Positions 45,001-52,810 of a stretch of DNA of 64,000 bases are shown here, piece by piece. Made by a program: the position numbers and the translations under genes. Within the stretch, counting starts at the first letter, position 1, and each line of letters opens with the position of its first letter. Origin of the DNA: Methylobacterium radiotolerans JCM 2831 (GTDB lineage: Bacteria > Pseudomonadota > Alphaproteobacteria > Rhizobiales > Beijerinckiaceae); assembly GCF_000019725.1 (NCBI RefSeq), contig NC_010505.1, positions 5,130,001 to 5,194,000 of the forward strand, in the 5' to 3' direction. The notes under the pieces were generated by a model. That model was not told the origin of the DNA. It was given only the letters and a program-made list of their open reading frames with translations, and made no database searches.

Positions 45001-46347
45001 ATGAGCCGGGACCGCCAGCTGCATCTCGGCGCCTTCATGCGCCCGGTCGGCATCCACACCGCGTGGTGGCGCTATCCGGGCGGCTATCCGGACGCGAACT
45101 TCAACTTCGAGCACCTGGCGCACTTCGCCCGGCGGCTGGAGGCCGCGAAGTTCGACGCGTTCTTCATGGCCGACCATCTGGCGGTGATGAACATGCCGGT
45201 GGCGGCACTCCGCCGCTCGGCCACCGTGACGTCGTTCGACCCGCTGACCCTGCTGCCGGCGCTCGCCGTGCTCACCGAGCGGATCGGCCTGATCGCCACC
45301 GCGTCGACCACCTACAACGAGCCCTACCACGTGGCCCGCAAGTTCGCCTCCCTCGACCACATCTCGAAGGGGCGGGCCGGCTGGAACCTCGTCACCTCCG
45401 GCAACCCGGACGAGGCCCTGAACTTCGGCCGCGACGCGCATCTGGAGCACGCCACCCGCTACGCCCGCGCCCGCGAGTTCTTCGACGTGGTGACCGGCCT
45501 GTGGGATTCCTTCGCCGACGACGCCTTCACGATGGATCCGGCGAGCGGCCTGTTCCTCGATCCGGCGAAGATGCACGTCCTCGACCACCGCGGCGACTTC
45601 CTGAAGGTGAAGGGCCCGCTCAACGTCGCCCGGCCGGTGCAGGGCTGGCCGGTGATCGTCCAGGCCGGCGCCTCCGAGGCCGGCAAGCAGATCGCCGCCG
45701 AGACCGCCGAGATGGTGTTCGGCGCGGGCTCGACCCTGGAGGCGGCGCAAGCCTTCTACGCCGACGTGAAGGGTCGGATGCCGGCGGCGGGGCGCGACCC
45801 GGACCAGCTCAAGATCCTGCCCGGCTGCTTCGTCGTCCTGGGCGAGACGGAGGACGAGGCGCGGGCCAAGAAGGCGCGCCTCGACGACCTCGTCCATCCC
45901 GACAGCGGCCTCGCCAACCTCTCGGTCCGCCTCGGCGTCGACGCGACGGGCTTCGACCTCGACGCGCCGCTGCCGGAGCTCCCCGAGAGCAACGCCAGCA
46001 AGAGCGGGCAGGCCCAGATCGTCGACTACGCCCGGCGCACCGGCGCGACCGTGCGGGCGCTCGCCCGCAAGGTCGGCGGCTACGGCGGCCTGCAGATGGT
46101 CGGCACGCCCGCGCAGGTGGCCGACCGGATGGAGGAATGGCTGGAGACGCGCGCCTGCGACGGTTTCAACGTGATGTTCCCGTTCGTGCCCGAGGGGCTC
46201 GACGACGTGGTCGACCGGCTGGTGCCGGAGTTGCAGCGGCGCGGGCTGTTCCGCCGGGACTACGCGGGAACGACGCTGCGCGACCATCTCGGCCTCGCGC
46301 GACCGGCCAACCGCTTCTTCCCGCCCGGCGCCCCGCCACCCGCATGA
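45001..46347 (+). CDS. LLM-class flavin monooxygenase of the NtaA/SnaA/DszA family
   Basis: The 448-residue luciferase-like monooxygenase begins LHLGAFMRPVGIHTAWWRYPGGYPDANFNFEHLAHFARRLEAAKFDAFFMADHLA. It has DHISKGRAGWNLVTSGNPDEALNFG and VIVQAGASEAGKQIAAETAEMVF, the pattern of FMNH2-dependent enzymes such as dimethylsulfone, dibenzothiophene sulfone and nitrilotriacetate monooxygenases. Given its neighbours, cleavage of a C-S bond in a sulfone is most likely. It is the last gene of the plus-strand group. Confidence 0.9.
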   Translation: MSRDRQLHLGAFMRPVGIHTAWWRYPGGYPDANFNFEHLAHFARRLEAAKFDAFFMADHLAVMNMPVAALRRSATVTSFDPLTLLPALAVLTERIGLIATASTTYNEPYHVARKFASLDHISKGRAGWNLVTSGNPDEALNFGRDAHLEHATRYARAREFFDVVTGLWDSFADDAFTMDPASGLFLDPAKMHVLDHRGDFLKVKGPLNVARPVQGWPVIVQAGASEAGKQIAAETAEMVFGAGSTLEAAQAFYADVKGRMPAAGRDPDQLKILPGCFVVLGETEDEARAKKARLDDLVHPDSGLANLSVRLGVDATGFDLDAPLPELPESNASKSGQAQIVDYARRTGATVRALARKVGGYGGLQMVGTPAQVADRMEEWLETRACDGFNVMFPFVPEGLDDVVDRLVPELQRRGLFRRDYAGTTLRDHLGLARPANRFFPPGAPPPA

Positions 46348-46424
46348 GCGCGGCCGGGCGCCGAACAACGCCGAGAAGCGGGGGTTGAACCACAGGTGAT
46401 CCCAAGCGTCTGAAGGGAACCTGT

Positions 46425-47072
46425 ATGCGCCTGTTCAACCTGCTTCGCGGGGCCGCGGCCCTGACCGCCCTCACCACGATCCCGGCCGCCGCCCTCGCCC
46501 AGGAGGGCGGCCCCTGCACGGACGCCATCGCCCAGCTGAGGCGGGACATGGGCAACCAAGTCGGGATGGGGGCACCCACCTCCGAGCCCGATTACGGGCA
46601 GCGCAAGGGGCCGGAGAACGCCGCGAGCCGGCAGACGGCCGGCACGACCACGGGCACGACCACGGGCACCACCACGGGTAGCGCGGCCAAGCCGGTCGGC
46701 ACGCCCGACACGGACCGCGCCCAGAAGGGCGGGGCCTCCCGCGAGAGCGGCGGCACGCCCGGCACCGTGGGCGGTGTGTCGGGACCGGTCGGGGCGGCGA
46801 GCGGCAAGGGGCAGGCCGACGACGTGGCGAGCGGCCGGGTCGCGACCTCGCCGGACGATGTCCGGCGCCAGTCCGAGAACCGGCCGACGGCGGCCGCCGC
46901 GGCCGCGCAGGGCGGCGACGCCAAGGCCGCGCCGGGCCTCGCGTCGGAGGACAAGGTCTCGCAGGCCAAAACCGCCCTCCAGCGCGCCGTCGACCTCAAC
47001 GCGAAGGGCGACCAGGGGTGCCGGGACGCCGTGCAAGAGGCCCGCAACCTGCTGCCGAAATCGGATCGCTGA
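46425..47072 (+). CDS. Exported Gly/Thr/Ala-rich protein of unknown function
   Basis: The 215-residue protein has a Sec signal (MRLFNLLRGAAALTALTTIPAAALAQ) and a mature start GGPCTDAIAQLRRDMGNQVG. The middle (about 70-150) is low-complexity, with three GTTT units from 12-bp repeats. A helical C-terminus (SQAKTALQRAVDLNAKGDQGCRDAVQEARNLLP) contains the second cysteine, possibly paired with the first. The C-terminal pattern recalls small periplasmic proteins of this genus, but no family can be named. GAAGGGA lies seven bases before the ATG. Confidence 0.7.
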   Translation: MRLFNLLRGAAALTALTTIPAAALAQEGGPCTDAIAQLRRDMGNQVGMGAPTSEPDYGQRKGPENAASRQTAGTTTGTTTGTTTGSAAKPVGTPDTDRAQKGGASRESGGTPGTVGGVSGPVGAASGKGQADDVASGRVATSPDDVRRQSENRPTAAAAAAQGGDAKAAPGLASEDKVSQAKTALQRAVDLNAKGDQGCRDAVQEARNLLPKSDR

Positions 47073-47294
47073 GACTTGCGGCGCGGGATCTGACACAGGT
47101 AAGTTCGCGCCGGCGCGACCGGTGACATGCTCGATCCGCCGACGGTTCGCCGTCGGTGTGGCCCCGCCCCGACGTTCCTCCGACACAGCCGGGTGGGGCC
47201 ACGCTTTCGAGCGCGCGGCCGATCCTCTGGACGGGCGAACCTCCGGTGGTTGCGCGGGGTCGCGGTTGAAGGTCGCGCAAGGACGGGAGGGGTC

Positions 47295-47675
47295 GTGCCC
47301 GAGGCTGTTCCCCCGCTCTCGGGGTGCCGCGTCCTCGTCGTCGAGGACGAGTATCTCATCGCCAGCGAGGTCAAACGCTGGTTGCGCAGCGCCGGGGCCG
47401 AGGTGATCGGTCCGGTCTCGCGCGCCGATCTCGCGCTGGATCTGATCGCGGAGCGGAAGCCCGACGCCGCGGTGCTCGACGTGAATCTGGGGGACGGGGA
47501 CACCGTCTATCCGGTCGCCGACCGGCTGGGCGTCCTCGGCGTGCCGTACCTGTTCGCCACCGGCGACGTGCGGGTCTCCGGCGCCTCGGCCGGGGCCAGC
47601 CGGCCCATCCTCGAGAAGCCGTTCGTGGCGTCGGAGCTCGTCCGGGCGCTGACCAAGCTCGTCGCGGTCCCCTGA
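47295..47675 (+). CDS. Single-domain response regulator
   Basis: The 126-residue receiver domain has acidic VVEDEY near 15-20, phospho-acceptor D62 (AAVLDVNLGDGD), a threonine in LFATGDV and a lysine in ILEKPF. The L-x-x-E-Y-L-I-A and D-V-N-L-x-x-G motifs resemble the small receivers linked to general-stress and HWE-kinase signalling in Rhizobiales. The GTG at 47295 with GGGAGGGG upstream is chosen, since the frame before it is Arg-rich. It stands alone and converges with the HD-domain gene. Confidence 0.82.
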   Translation: MPEAVPPLSGCRVLVVEDEYLIASEVKRWLRSAGAEVIGPVSRADLALDLIAERKPDAAVLDVNLGDGDTVYPVADRLGVLGVPYLFATGDVRVSGASAGASRPILEKPFVASELVRALTKLVAVP

Positions 47676-47688
47676 GGTCGCCGCGGCC

Positions 47689-48549
47689 TCAGAGGGGGCC
47701 AGGTCCCGGATGCGGGCCCATGCGCCGGCGGTCGTGCTCGATGGCGAAGACGTGGGCGTAGAGGTTCGCGACCCAGCCCCGCCCCTCGACCGTGAGGTCG
47801 AGGAACCGGATCGCGTCCCCGATCACGGGCTCGATCTTGCCCCAGAAGAACGACGGGTAGCGCTCCGCGAGGTCGGCCGGGCTGTCGTAGCCGAGTTCGG
47901 CGTTGACGCCGATCTCGGCGAATTCGTGGAACAGGGCGTTCAATTTGCGCGGGTAGAGCGGGTCTCCGAGCTGACCGATCAGGTCGGCCGCCCGCAACAG
48001 GCCGGCCTCGGTTCCGGTCTCGCGATGGGAATCGGCTTCCGGCACCGGGAAGCGGGTCAGCTCGATCGCCCGGATGACCCGGGCCGCGTCGACGAGATCG
48101 TGCGTGCCGAAGCGCTCCTGCACGGCGAGCTTCGAGCGCTCGACGTGGTAGGGCGCCAGCGCCGCGTCCGAGGCGCCCCGGGGCAGGCTGACGGTCGTGC
48201 CCTGCGCGTCGATGACGAAGGCCTGCAGCCGGTCCCCGGCGCAGACGCCGCGCACGTAGCCGATGTCGTGGTAGAGGGCGGCCAGGATCATGTGCAGCCA
48301 GTCCTCGGGCGTGATGCCCTGCTGCAGGAAGCGGCCGCGGAGGATGTCCTGGGCGACCAGGGTGACGAGGGCCGTGTGGTCGCCGTCGTGGTAGAGGGCG
48401 TCGCTCCCGACGAGCCGCTCGATCGTCAGGCGCGCCGCGGCCTCGATGATCTCGGCGTAGCGCGGCTCCCGGCTGCCGAAGGTCCGCTGGTAGGTGAGGG
48501 CGAGGTGCTCGCCGAGGGCGTCGGCGAGCATCTTCGTCGCGTCGAACAT
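47689..48549 (-). CDS. HD-domain metal-dependent phosphohydrolase-like protein
   Basis: The 286-residue, mostly helical protein has an HD-type site: H58 (DGDHT), H94-D95 (LYHDIGY), later histidines in PYHVERSKL, and an aspartate in AADLIGQLGD. Such domains hydrolyse phosphoesters, including cyclic nucleotides. Lack of an HD-GYP signature argues against a standard cyclic di-GMP esterase. It follows a small gene of unknown function on the same strand and converges with the response regulator. Confidence 0.75.
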   Translation of the reverse strand: MFDATKMLADALGEHLALTYQRTFGSREPRYAEIIEAAARLTIERLVGSDALYHDGDHTALVTLVAQDILRGRFLQQGITPEDWLHMILAALYHDIGYVRGVCAGDRLQAFVIDAQGTTVSLPRGASDAALAPYHVERSKLAVQERFGTHDLVDAARVIRAIELTRFPVPEADSHRETGTEAGLLRAADLIGQLGDPLYPRKLNALFHEFAEIGVNAELGYDSPADLAERYPSFFWGKIEPVIGDAIRFLDLTVEGRGWVANLYAHVFAIEHDRRRMGPHPGPGPL

Positions 48550-48606
48550 GGTATCCTCGCGGTCAGCTGCGGTGGGCGGCGGCGCGCCCGGCCGGGTCGA
48601 TGGAGA

Positions 48607-48882
48607 TCACGCGGATCGCTCCCCGCGATCGACGAGCCGCTCTTCGAGATAGGCCGCCGCGTCCGCGTAGAGTTCGTAGCGGCGCAGCAGCACCGCGCGC
48701 TTGTCGGCCTTCGTCGCCGCGTCGAGCTTGGCGTGGGCCTTGTCGGCGCGGGCGCGCAGCTTCCCGGCGAGCTTCTCGAAGGCGGCATCGATGCGCGCGC
48801 CGACCTTCTCGCCCTCGGCGCGCGCCGGATCCGGATCGTCCCGCCGACGCTTCGGCGCGGCCCTCGTCGCTTCTCCAGCCAT
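48607..48882 (-). CDS. Small Lys/Arg-rich helical protein of unknown function
   Basis: The 91-residue basic protein has a disordered head (MAGEATRAAPKRRRDDPDPARAEGE) and a long helix-forming region (ARIDAAFEKLAGKLRARADKAHAKLDAATKADKRAVLLRRYELYADAAAYLEERL). There is no signal or membrane segment. The heptad-like spacing of Leu/Ala suggests a coiled coil or nucleic-acid contact. It is 57 bases upstream of the HD gene and divergent from the PPK2 remnant. Confidence 0.55.
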   Translation of the reverse strand: MAGEATRAAPKRRRDDPDPARAEGEKVGARIDAAFEKLAGKLRARADKAHAKLDAATKADKRAVLLRRYELYADAAAYLEERLVDRGERSA

Positions 48883-48907
48883 GACGCATCTCCGGTCGCC
48901 CTGATCG

Positions 48908-49480
48908 GTGGCGGAACCGTATGACGGAACGATCACCGGCGCGACACGGGAACGGCCGCCGGCGGCGCGGCGCTTTCTCAGGCGTGTCACGGAACACTGC
49001 CCTGGCTCGGTCCCGCGACGCGCAGGAGGACCGGCGCTGCGGCCCGACGACAGCGCCGTCCTGGACGCCACCCCGGATGCCACCCCGGATGCCACCTTGG
49101 AGGCGATCCGGCGCGACCTCGCCGACAGCTGCGACGAGGAGCCGGGCCTCGGGCTCGAGGAGGAGCGCCTCGACCGGCTGGCGGCGGACCACGGCGGCGC
49201 ACCGCCCGGTCGCCTCGACCGCAAGGTCCACGTCCGCGAACGGCTCCGGCTGCAGCACGAGCTGGTCCCCCGGCAGGACTGGGTGCAGGATCGGAAGCTG
49301 CGCGTGGTCGTGCTGCTCGAGGGCCGCGACTCGGGCGGCAAGGGCGGGGTGATCGAGCGGATCACGCAGCGCCTCAATCCCCGCGTCTGCCGCGTGGCCG
49401 CCTTGCCCGCCCCGAGCGAGCACGAGCGGACGCGATGGTATTTCCAGCGCTACGTCTCTCATCTGCCTCTTCCACCGCGA
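48908..49480 (+). pseudogene. Truncated polyphosphate kinase 2 (PPK2) relic
   Basis: The region QHELVPRQDWVQDRKLRVVVLLEGRDSGGKGGVIERITQRLNPRVCRVAALPAP followed by EHERTRWYFQRYVSHLP is the N-terminal core of a PPK2 kinase. It includes the Walker A loop GRDSGGKGG (about 49322-49348) and the conserved TRWYFQRYV. Family similarity then stops abruptly near 49468: the Walker B/lid half (DRSWYNRAG...) is missing in every frame nearby, and the frame runs on through unrelated sequence. The upstream part has a DATP repeat and no clear start. About the last 150-170 residues of a normal PPK2 are lost, so the enzyme is almost certainly inactive. Confidence 0.75.
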
Positions 49481-49567
49481 TGGTCGGGCCGAGCGCGTCC
49501 TGACCGCGGCGCAGAGAGCGGCAGGGGAGTCGTGATCCTGTCGCGGTGGCGCGGCTATAGCGCCGCC

Positions 49568-49831
49568 ATGGCGAAGCGCCCGATGACTCTCGACCTGTTC
49601 ACGACCCTGGATATCGTCGATGACGACGTCTCGGCCGTCGTCGACGCCTATCTGGCCGATCCCACGCCCGGTTCGGTGGCGTTCGGGGACGGCTTCCGCA
49701 TCGACCCCGCGGCGGCGGTGGCCTCGCATCCCTTCGCCCGGACGCTGATCGATCAGCCCTGGGCCGATGCCGGGCTGCGCCGGGCCGCCATCCGCGCCGC
49801 CATCCTGCTGGCGGAGCCGGAACGGGCCTGA
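49568..49831 (+). CDS. Small protein of unknown function after the PPK2 relic
   Basis: The 87-residue acidic protein begins MAKRPMTLDLFTTLDIVDDDVSAVVDAYLADPTPGSV. It shares the reading frame of the truncated PPK2 but shows no kinase similarity. The sequence is well composed (balanced charges, GC-rich third positions), supporting real coding. The ATG has only a weak ribosome site; a GTG at 49532 in the same frame is an alternative. A terminator-like hairpin follows. The family is not recognised. Confidence 0.5.
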   Translation: MAKRPMTLDLFTTLDIVDDDVSAVVDAYLADPTPGSVAFGDGFRIDPAAAVASHPFARTLIDQPWADAGLRRAAIRAAILLAEPERA

Positions 49832-50269
49832 CCCGACCGGCCGTGTGTCACGCGACGGCCGCGCGACAAGTCACGCGCCTGTCATGCGGCTGTCATGGGC
49901 AGAATGGCAGGTCGCCGCCACGGCGAACCTCCCGACCCTATGCCGCCACTTCGCCCGCCCGGTCCTGCCGCGGCGGGCTTTTGTCTGCCCGCGGGACGGC
50001 CTTCGCGACGGAGCGCGTCGGATCGGTGCGGCATCCGATCCCGGTGTCGGGCGGCAGCGTTCCGCCGGTTCCTACGCCTAAAGCGGTACGTGCGCGGCCC
50101 TCCGCCTGCACGACGCTCGGTTGTAGCCTCCGGCGGATACGGGGCGGATGAACGGCGTGCCGCCACGGTGAACGGTTGGTTTACCCAAACCGCACAATTG
50201 CGCCGACCGCCCCGATCCGGGCGCGATCGGCGGGCGTTCTACGGGCAGGTCCACCGGAGACGTGCTGTC
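49832..50269. other. Intergenic region with a terminator and no clear gene
   Basis: These 438 bases carry one terminator-like hairpin (49953-49982). After that lies GC-rich DNA with Arg-rich frames only, and near 50170-50200 an AT-richer patch (GGTTTACCC, AAACCGCACAATTG) that could be the promoter of the 24-residue peptide gene. Several TGTCA words occur at 49845-49895 without clear order. Confidence 0.4.
49953..49982 (+). terminator. Rho-independent-type terminator
   Basis: GCCCGCC (49953-49959) and GGCGGGC (49972-49978) form a 7-bp GC stem with a 12-base loop and are followed by TTTT. It lies 120 bases after the stop of the small gene at 49568-49831 and would end its transcript. Confidence 0.55.
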
Positions 50270-50344
50270 ATGCTGATCCTGAACCCGATGACCGGACAGA
50301 TGGTCGAGGTGCGCGTGCCCCGGCCGAAGCCGAAAACCGCCTGA
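50270..50344 (+). CDS. Possible 24-residue peptide
   Basis: A short frame encodes MLILNPMTGQMVEVRVPRPK plus four residues (PKTA). The ATG has GGAGA nine bases upstream. The balanced strand-turn-strand composition (LILNPMTGQMVEVRV) differs from the surrounding Arg-rich noise. It is too short for domain assignment. It is reported as plausible, not proven. Confidence 0.4.
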   Translation: MLILNPMTGQMVEVRVPRPKPKTA

Positions 50345-50417
50345 CCGCACGCGTCCTCCGCCCCTTTCCCGCACGCCCGCGACCCGGACGGCGTGCTCTC
50401 CCAGCCCCGCGCGACCC

Positions 50418-50645
50418 ATGATGCCGACCGACCTCGACAGGCCCGCCGAACTGACCCTCTGGCCGGGCTACGCGCCCGCCCGGGTGGCCGTGTCACACAA
50501 CTTCCCCACGCTGCGGGCAGCCCTCGCCGCCGCGATCGCGGCGATCGACGCCGAGGATGCCAATCCCTGGATCATCACCGAGGGCGGCGACATCCTCGCT
50601 CCGGGATGGATCCGCGCGAACACGGCGGGCGCCGTCCTGCAGTAG
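50418..50645 (+). CDS. Small protein of unknown function
   Basis: The 75-residue protein reads LTLWPGYAPARVAVSHNFPTLRAALAAAIAAIDAEDANPWIITEGGDILAPGWIRAN, with a central helix and a C-terminal strand pair resembling a small alpha/beta fold. Either of two adjacent ATGs could be the start. There is no signal peptide. It converges with the AraC-type gene, 7 bases apart. I recognise no family, but the clean sequence supports coding. Confidence 0.6.
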   Translation: MMPTDLDRPAELTLWPGYAPARVAVSHNFPTLRAALAAAIAAIDAEDANPWIITEGGDILAPGWIRANTAGAVLQ

Positions 50646-50652
50646 CGGATCG

Positions 50653-51621
50653 TCAGCCGACGAGTTCGGGCGCGCTCCGGTTGCGCCACCGGTACTCGCT
50701 CGGTGAGATCCCGTAGCTGTCCTTGAAACGTCGGCTGAAATGGCTCTGGGTGCAGAAGCCGCAGCTATAGGCCAGTTCCCCGACGGCGAGATGGGCGAAG
50801 CCGGGATCGGCCAGACGCTGCGCGGCGATCTCCAGGCGCCGCCGCCAGATCCAGTCGGCGATGTTCCGGTCCTGCTCGCGGAACAGGGCCTGGAGGTGGC
50901 GCAGCGACACGCCCACGGCCGCCGCGAGCCGGGCGGGGTCGAGGTTCAGGTCGCCGAGATGGGCCTCGATATGTGCCAGGGCGCGCTGGAAGATCAGGAC
51001 GCCCTGGATGTTCTTGGGGGTGTCGTGCGCGAGGCGCTCCGCGATGCTCGCGACGATGAGATCGACGCCGACCGACGCCATGCGGTTCGACATGTCGGGC
51101 GTCAGCCGCCCGGCATTGCGGACCAGTTCCTGGAAGAAGGTCGTGACCATCGACGTGCCGACCTGATCCGCGCCGATCGTGAGGGACGTGAAGCGGCGCG
51201 TCGAGCCGAGGGCGCGCTCCAGCGACTCGCGCGGCAGCTCGACGAACAGCGTCTGCGTGTCGACGTCGGAGGCCATCGTGGCCGGCCGCCGGTCCATCAC
51301 GACGATGTCGCCGGGATTCTGGATGGCGGTGCGGTCGTCCTGCGCGCTGTACACGCGGCCCTTCAGCGTGATCGCGACGTTCAGGGTCTCGTACTTGCCG
51401 TGCCGGCGGATCGTGTCCGGGGTCGCGACGGTGGTGACGGCGCTCTGCGTCACGCGCGTGATCAGCAGCGGTCCGACCTCGGCGGCCTCCAGGGTGCCGG
51501 CGAAGGCGTGTGCCGTCGCAGGGGTCAGCTCGACCGGCACGATGCGCTCGAAGATCGTTTCACGCCAGAGGCGGAAACTGTCTTTCGGCTTGAAATCCGC
51601 CGTCGAGAACAAAGTCCTCAT
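50653..51621 (-). CDS. AraC-family transcriptional regulator
   Basis: The 322-residue activator has an N-terminal AraC-binding-like (cupin-type) domain of about 200 residues (RETIFERIVPVELTPATAHAFAGTLEAAEVGPLLITRVTQS...) and a C-terminal double helix-turn-helix (ARLAAAVGVSLRHLQALFREQDRNIADWIWRRRLEIAAQRLADPGFAHLAVGELAYSCGFCTQSHFSRRFKDSYGISPSEYR). The N-terminal type is shared with regulators such as FeaR/AlkS relatives. No obvious target gene adjoins it; the upstream neighbour is divergent mucR. Confidence 0.9.
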   Translation of the reverse strand: MRTLFSTADFKPKDSFRLWRETIFERIVPVELTPATAHAFAGTLEAAEVGPLLITRVTQSAVTTVATPDTIRRHGKYETLNVAITLKGRVYSAQDDRTAIQNPGDIVVMDRRPATMASDVDTQTLFVELPRESLERALGSTRRFTSLTIGADQVGTSMVTTFFQELVRNAGRLTPDMSNRMASVGVDLIVASIAERLAHDTPKNIQGVLIFQRALAHIEAHLGDLNLDPARLAAAVGVSLRHLQALFREQDRNIADWIWRRRLEIAAQRLADPGFAHLAVGELAYSCGFCTQSHFSRRFKDSYGISPSEYRWRNRSAPELVG

Positions 51622-51710
51622 CGCAACTTCTTGTATTCATGCTTCGCCGCGCGCGCTCGGGAAAACGGTAGCACGCTCTCAGGCAAGCGCAACGGCGCGG
51701 GCCAACTTAT

Positions 51711-51727
51711 GAAGGTTCTTGACCTTC
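51711..51727. promoter_or_regulatory. Inverted repeat directly upstream of the MucR-type gene
   Basis: GAAGGT-TCTTG-ACCTTC is a perfect 6-bp dyad with a 5-base centre, ending 15 bases before the GTG start and just before the AGGAG ribosome site (51730-51734). Position suggests an autoregulatory operator or a leader hairpin close to the ribosome site. Confidence 0.45.
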
Positions 51728-51742
51728 CCAGGAGCCTAGACC

Positions 51743-52183
51743 GTGTCCGATTCGACCCTCGTCAGCCCGCAAACCAATATCGAGCTGACGGCCGGGCTCG
51801 TCGCTGCCTACGTATCGAACAATCGGGTTTCCGCCGGGGATCTCCCGGCCCTCATCGCGCAGTGTCACGACGCGATCACCGCGCTCGCCAACCGCGGCGA
51901 GGCGTCGATCGCGGCGGCGGATCTGGACGCGCTGCGCGACCGGCCCAGCGCTGCGCAGATCCGCAACTCGATCCGGCCCGACGCCATCGTGAGCTTCATC
52001 GACGGGCGCCGCTACAAGACGCTCAAGCGCCACCTCACGGCCCACGGCCTGCACCCCCAGAGCTACCGCGAGCGCTACGGTCTGCCGGCGGACTATCCGA
52101 TGGTCGCGCAGGAATATGCCGAGCGTCGGTCCGCGCTGGCGCGCTCCATCGGCCTCGGCGTGCCGAGCGAGCGCGCCGCCTGA
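51743..52183 (+). CDS. MucR/Ros-family transcriptional regulator lacking the first zinc cysteine
   Basis: The 146-residue protein has an N-terminal oligomerisation segment (ELTAGLVAAYVSNNRVSAGDLPALIAQCHDAI) and a C-terminal Ros-type finger, IVSFIDGRRYKTLKRHLTAHGLHPQSYRERYGLPADYPMVA. In classical MucR/Ros the start of the finger is C-L-x-C/D; here the first cysteine position is Ser84 and the second is Asp87, while the histidine side (KRHLTAH) is kept. Zinc-free homologues of this type are known in Mesorhizobium and still bind AT-rich DNA. The GTG start has AGGAG eight bases upstream. Confidence 0.88.
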   Translation: MSDSTLVSPQTNIELTAGLVAAYVSNNRVSAGDLPALIAQCHDAITALANRGEASIAAADLDALRDRPSAAQIRNSIRPDAIVSFIDGRRYKTLKRHLTAHGLHPQSYRERYGLPADYPMVAQEYAERRSALARSIGLGVPSERAA

Positions 52184-52260
52184 GCCGACCGGCCCCGTCA
52201 GGTCGCCGCTGATTCGCGGCCGACGCCCGGTCGCCTCCGCGCCGGCCGGCGCTCCCCGCC

Positions 52261-52779
52261 TCAGGCGGCCGCGTGCCGCCCGTCGGGCCGCAGGTCCCGG
52301 CTGGCCTGCTCGATCCGCCTCAGCCAGTCCTCGGCCGCCGCCGCCCGCAGGGTCGCGGCCTCGGCGCGCGCCTCCGCCTCCCGGACGCGCCGGTCGGCCT
52401 CCGTCTCGCGTTCGTGGATCTGCCGCGCCGCCTGCGCCCGCGTCTCCTCCAGAAGCGCCCTCAGGGTCTGGATCTCCTGCTGGGCGGCCTCGAGATCCGC
52501 GGCCAGGGTCTCGCAGGTGGTCGATTGCCGGCGCAGGCGCTGATCCTGCGCCTGGGCCGCGACGGTCGCGGCCGAGAGCGTGTCGAGGATCTGGCTCCAG
52601 TCCGACACCGGCCGCGACGGGCGATCCGCGGCGGGTTCGGGGGGCGCTCCGGAAGGCGCCGCCGGGCTCAGCGCGTCGGCCGTCCCGGGGCCGTCGGCGA
52701 GCGCCGGGGCCGGCTCTGCCGGCTCATCGCGGGCGCGCGCGATGCGGGCATCGAGCTCGGCCCAGAACGCCGCGTTCAT
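52261..52779 (-). CDS. Coiled-coil protein of unknown function, paralogue A
   Basis: The 172-residue protein starts MNAAFWAELDARIARARDE, has a Pro/Ala linker to about residue 55, then RPVSDWSQILDTLSAA. A long charged helix (about 70-160) with coiled-coil character ends in AAAEDWLRRIEQASRDLRPDG. The block order matches the neighbouring gene at 52811-53374: an S/RPV-x-x-W-x-x-I/LL block, a long coil, and an AAAE-x-x-L-x-RI block. So the two are probably paralogues. There is no signal peptide or membrane segment. It lies 31 bases after that gene in the same operon. Confidence 0.65.
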   Translation of the reverse strand: MNAAFWAELDARIARARDEPAEPAPALADGPGTADALSPAAPSGAPPEPAADRPSRPVSDWSQILDTLSAATVAAQAQDQRLRRQSTTCETLAADLEAAQQEIQTLRALLEETRAQAARQIHERETEADRRVREAEARAEAATLRAAAAEDWLRRIEQASRDLRPDGRHAAA

Positions 52780-52810
52780 CGCCGCGGCGACCCCGCCGGA
52801 CCCGCGCCCG

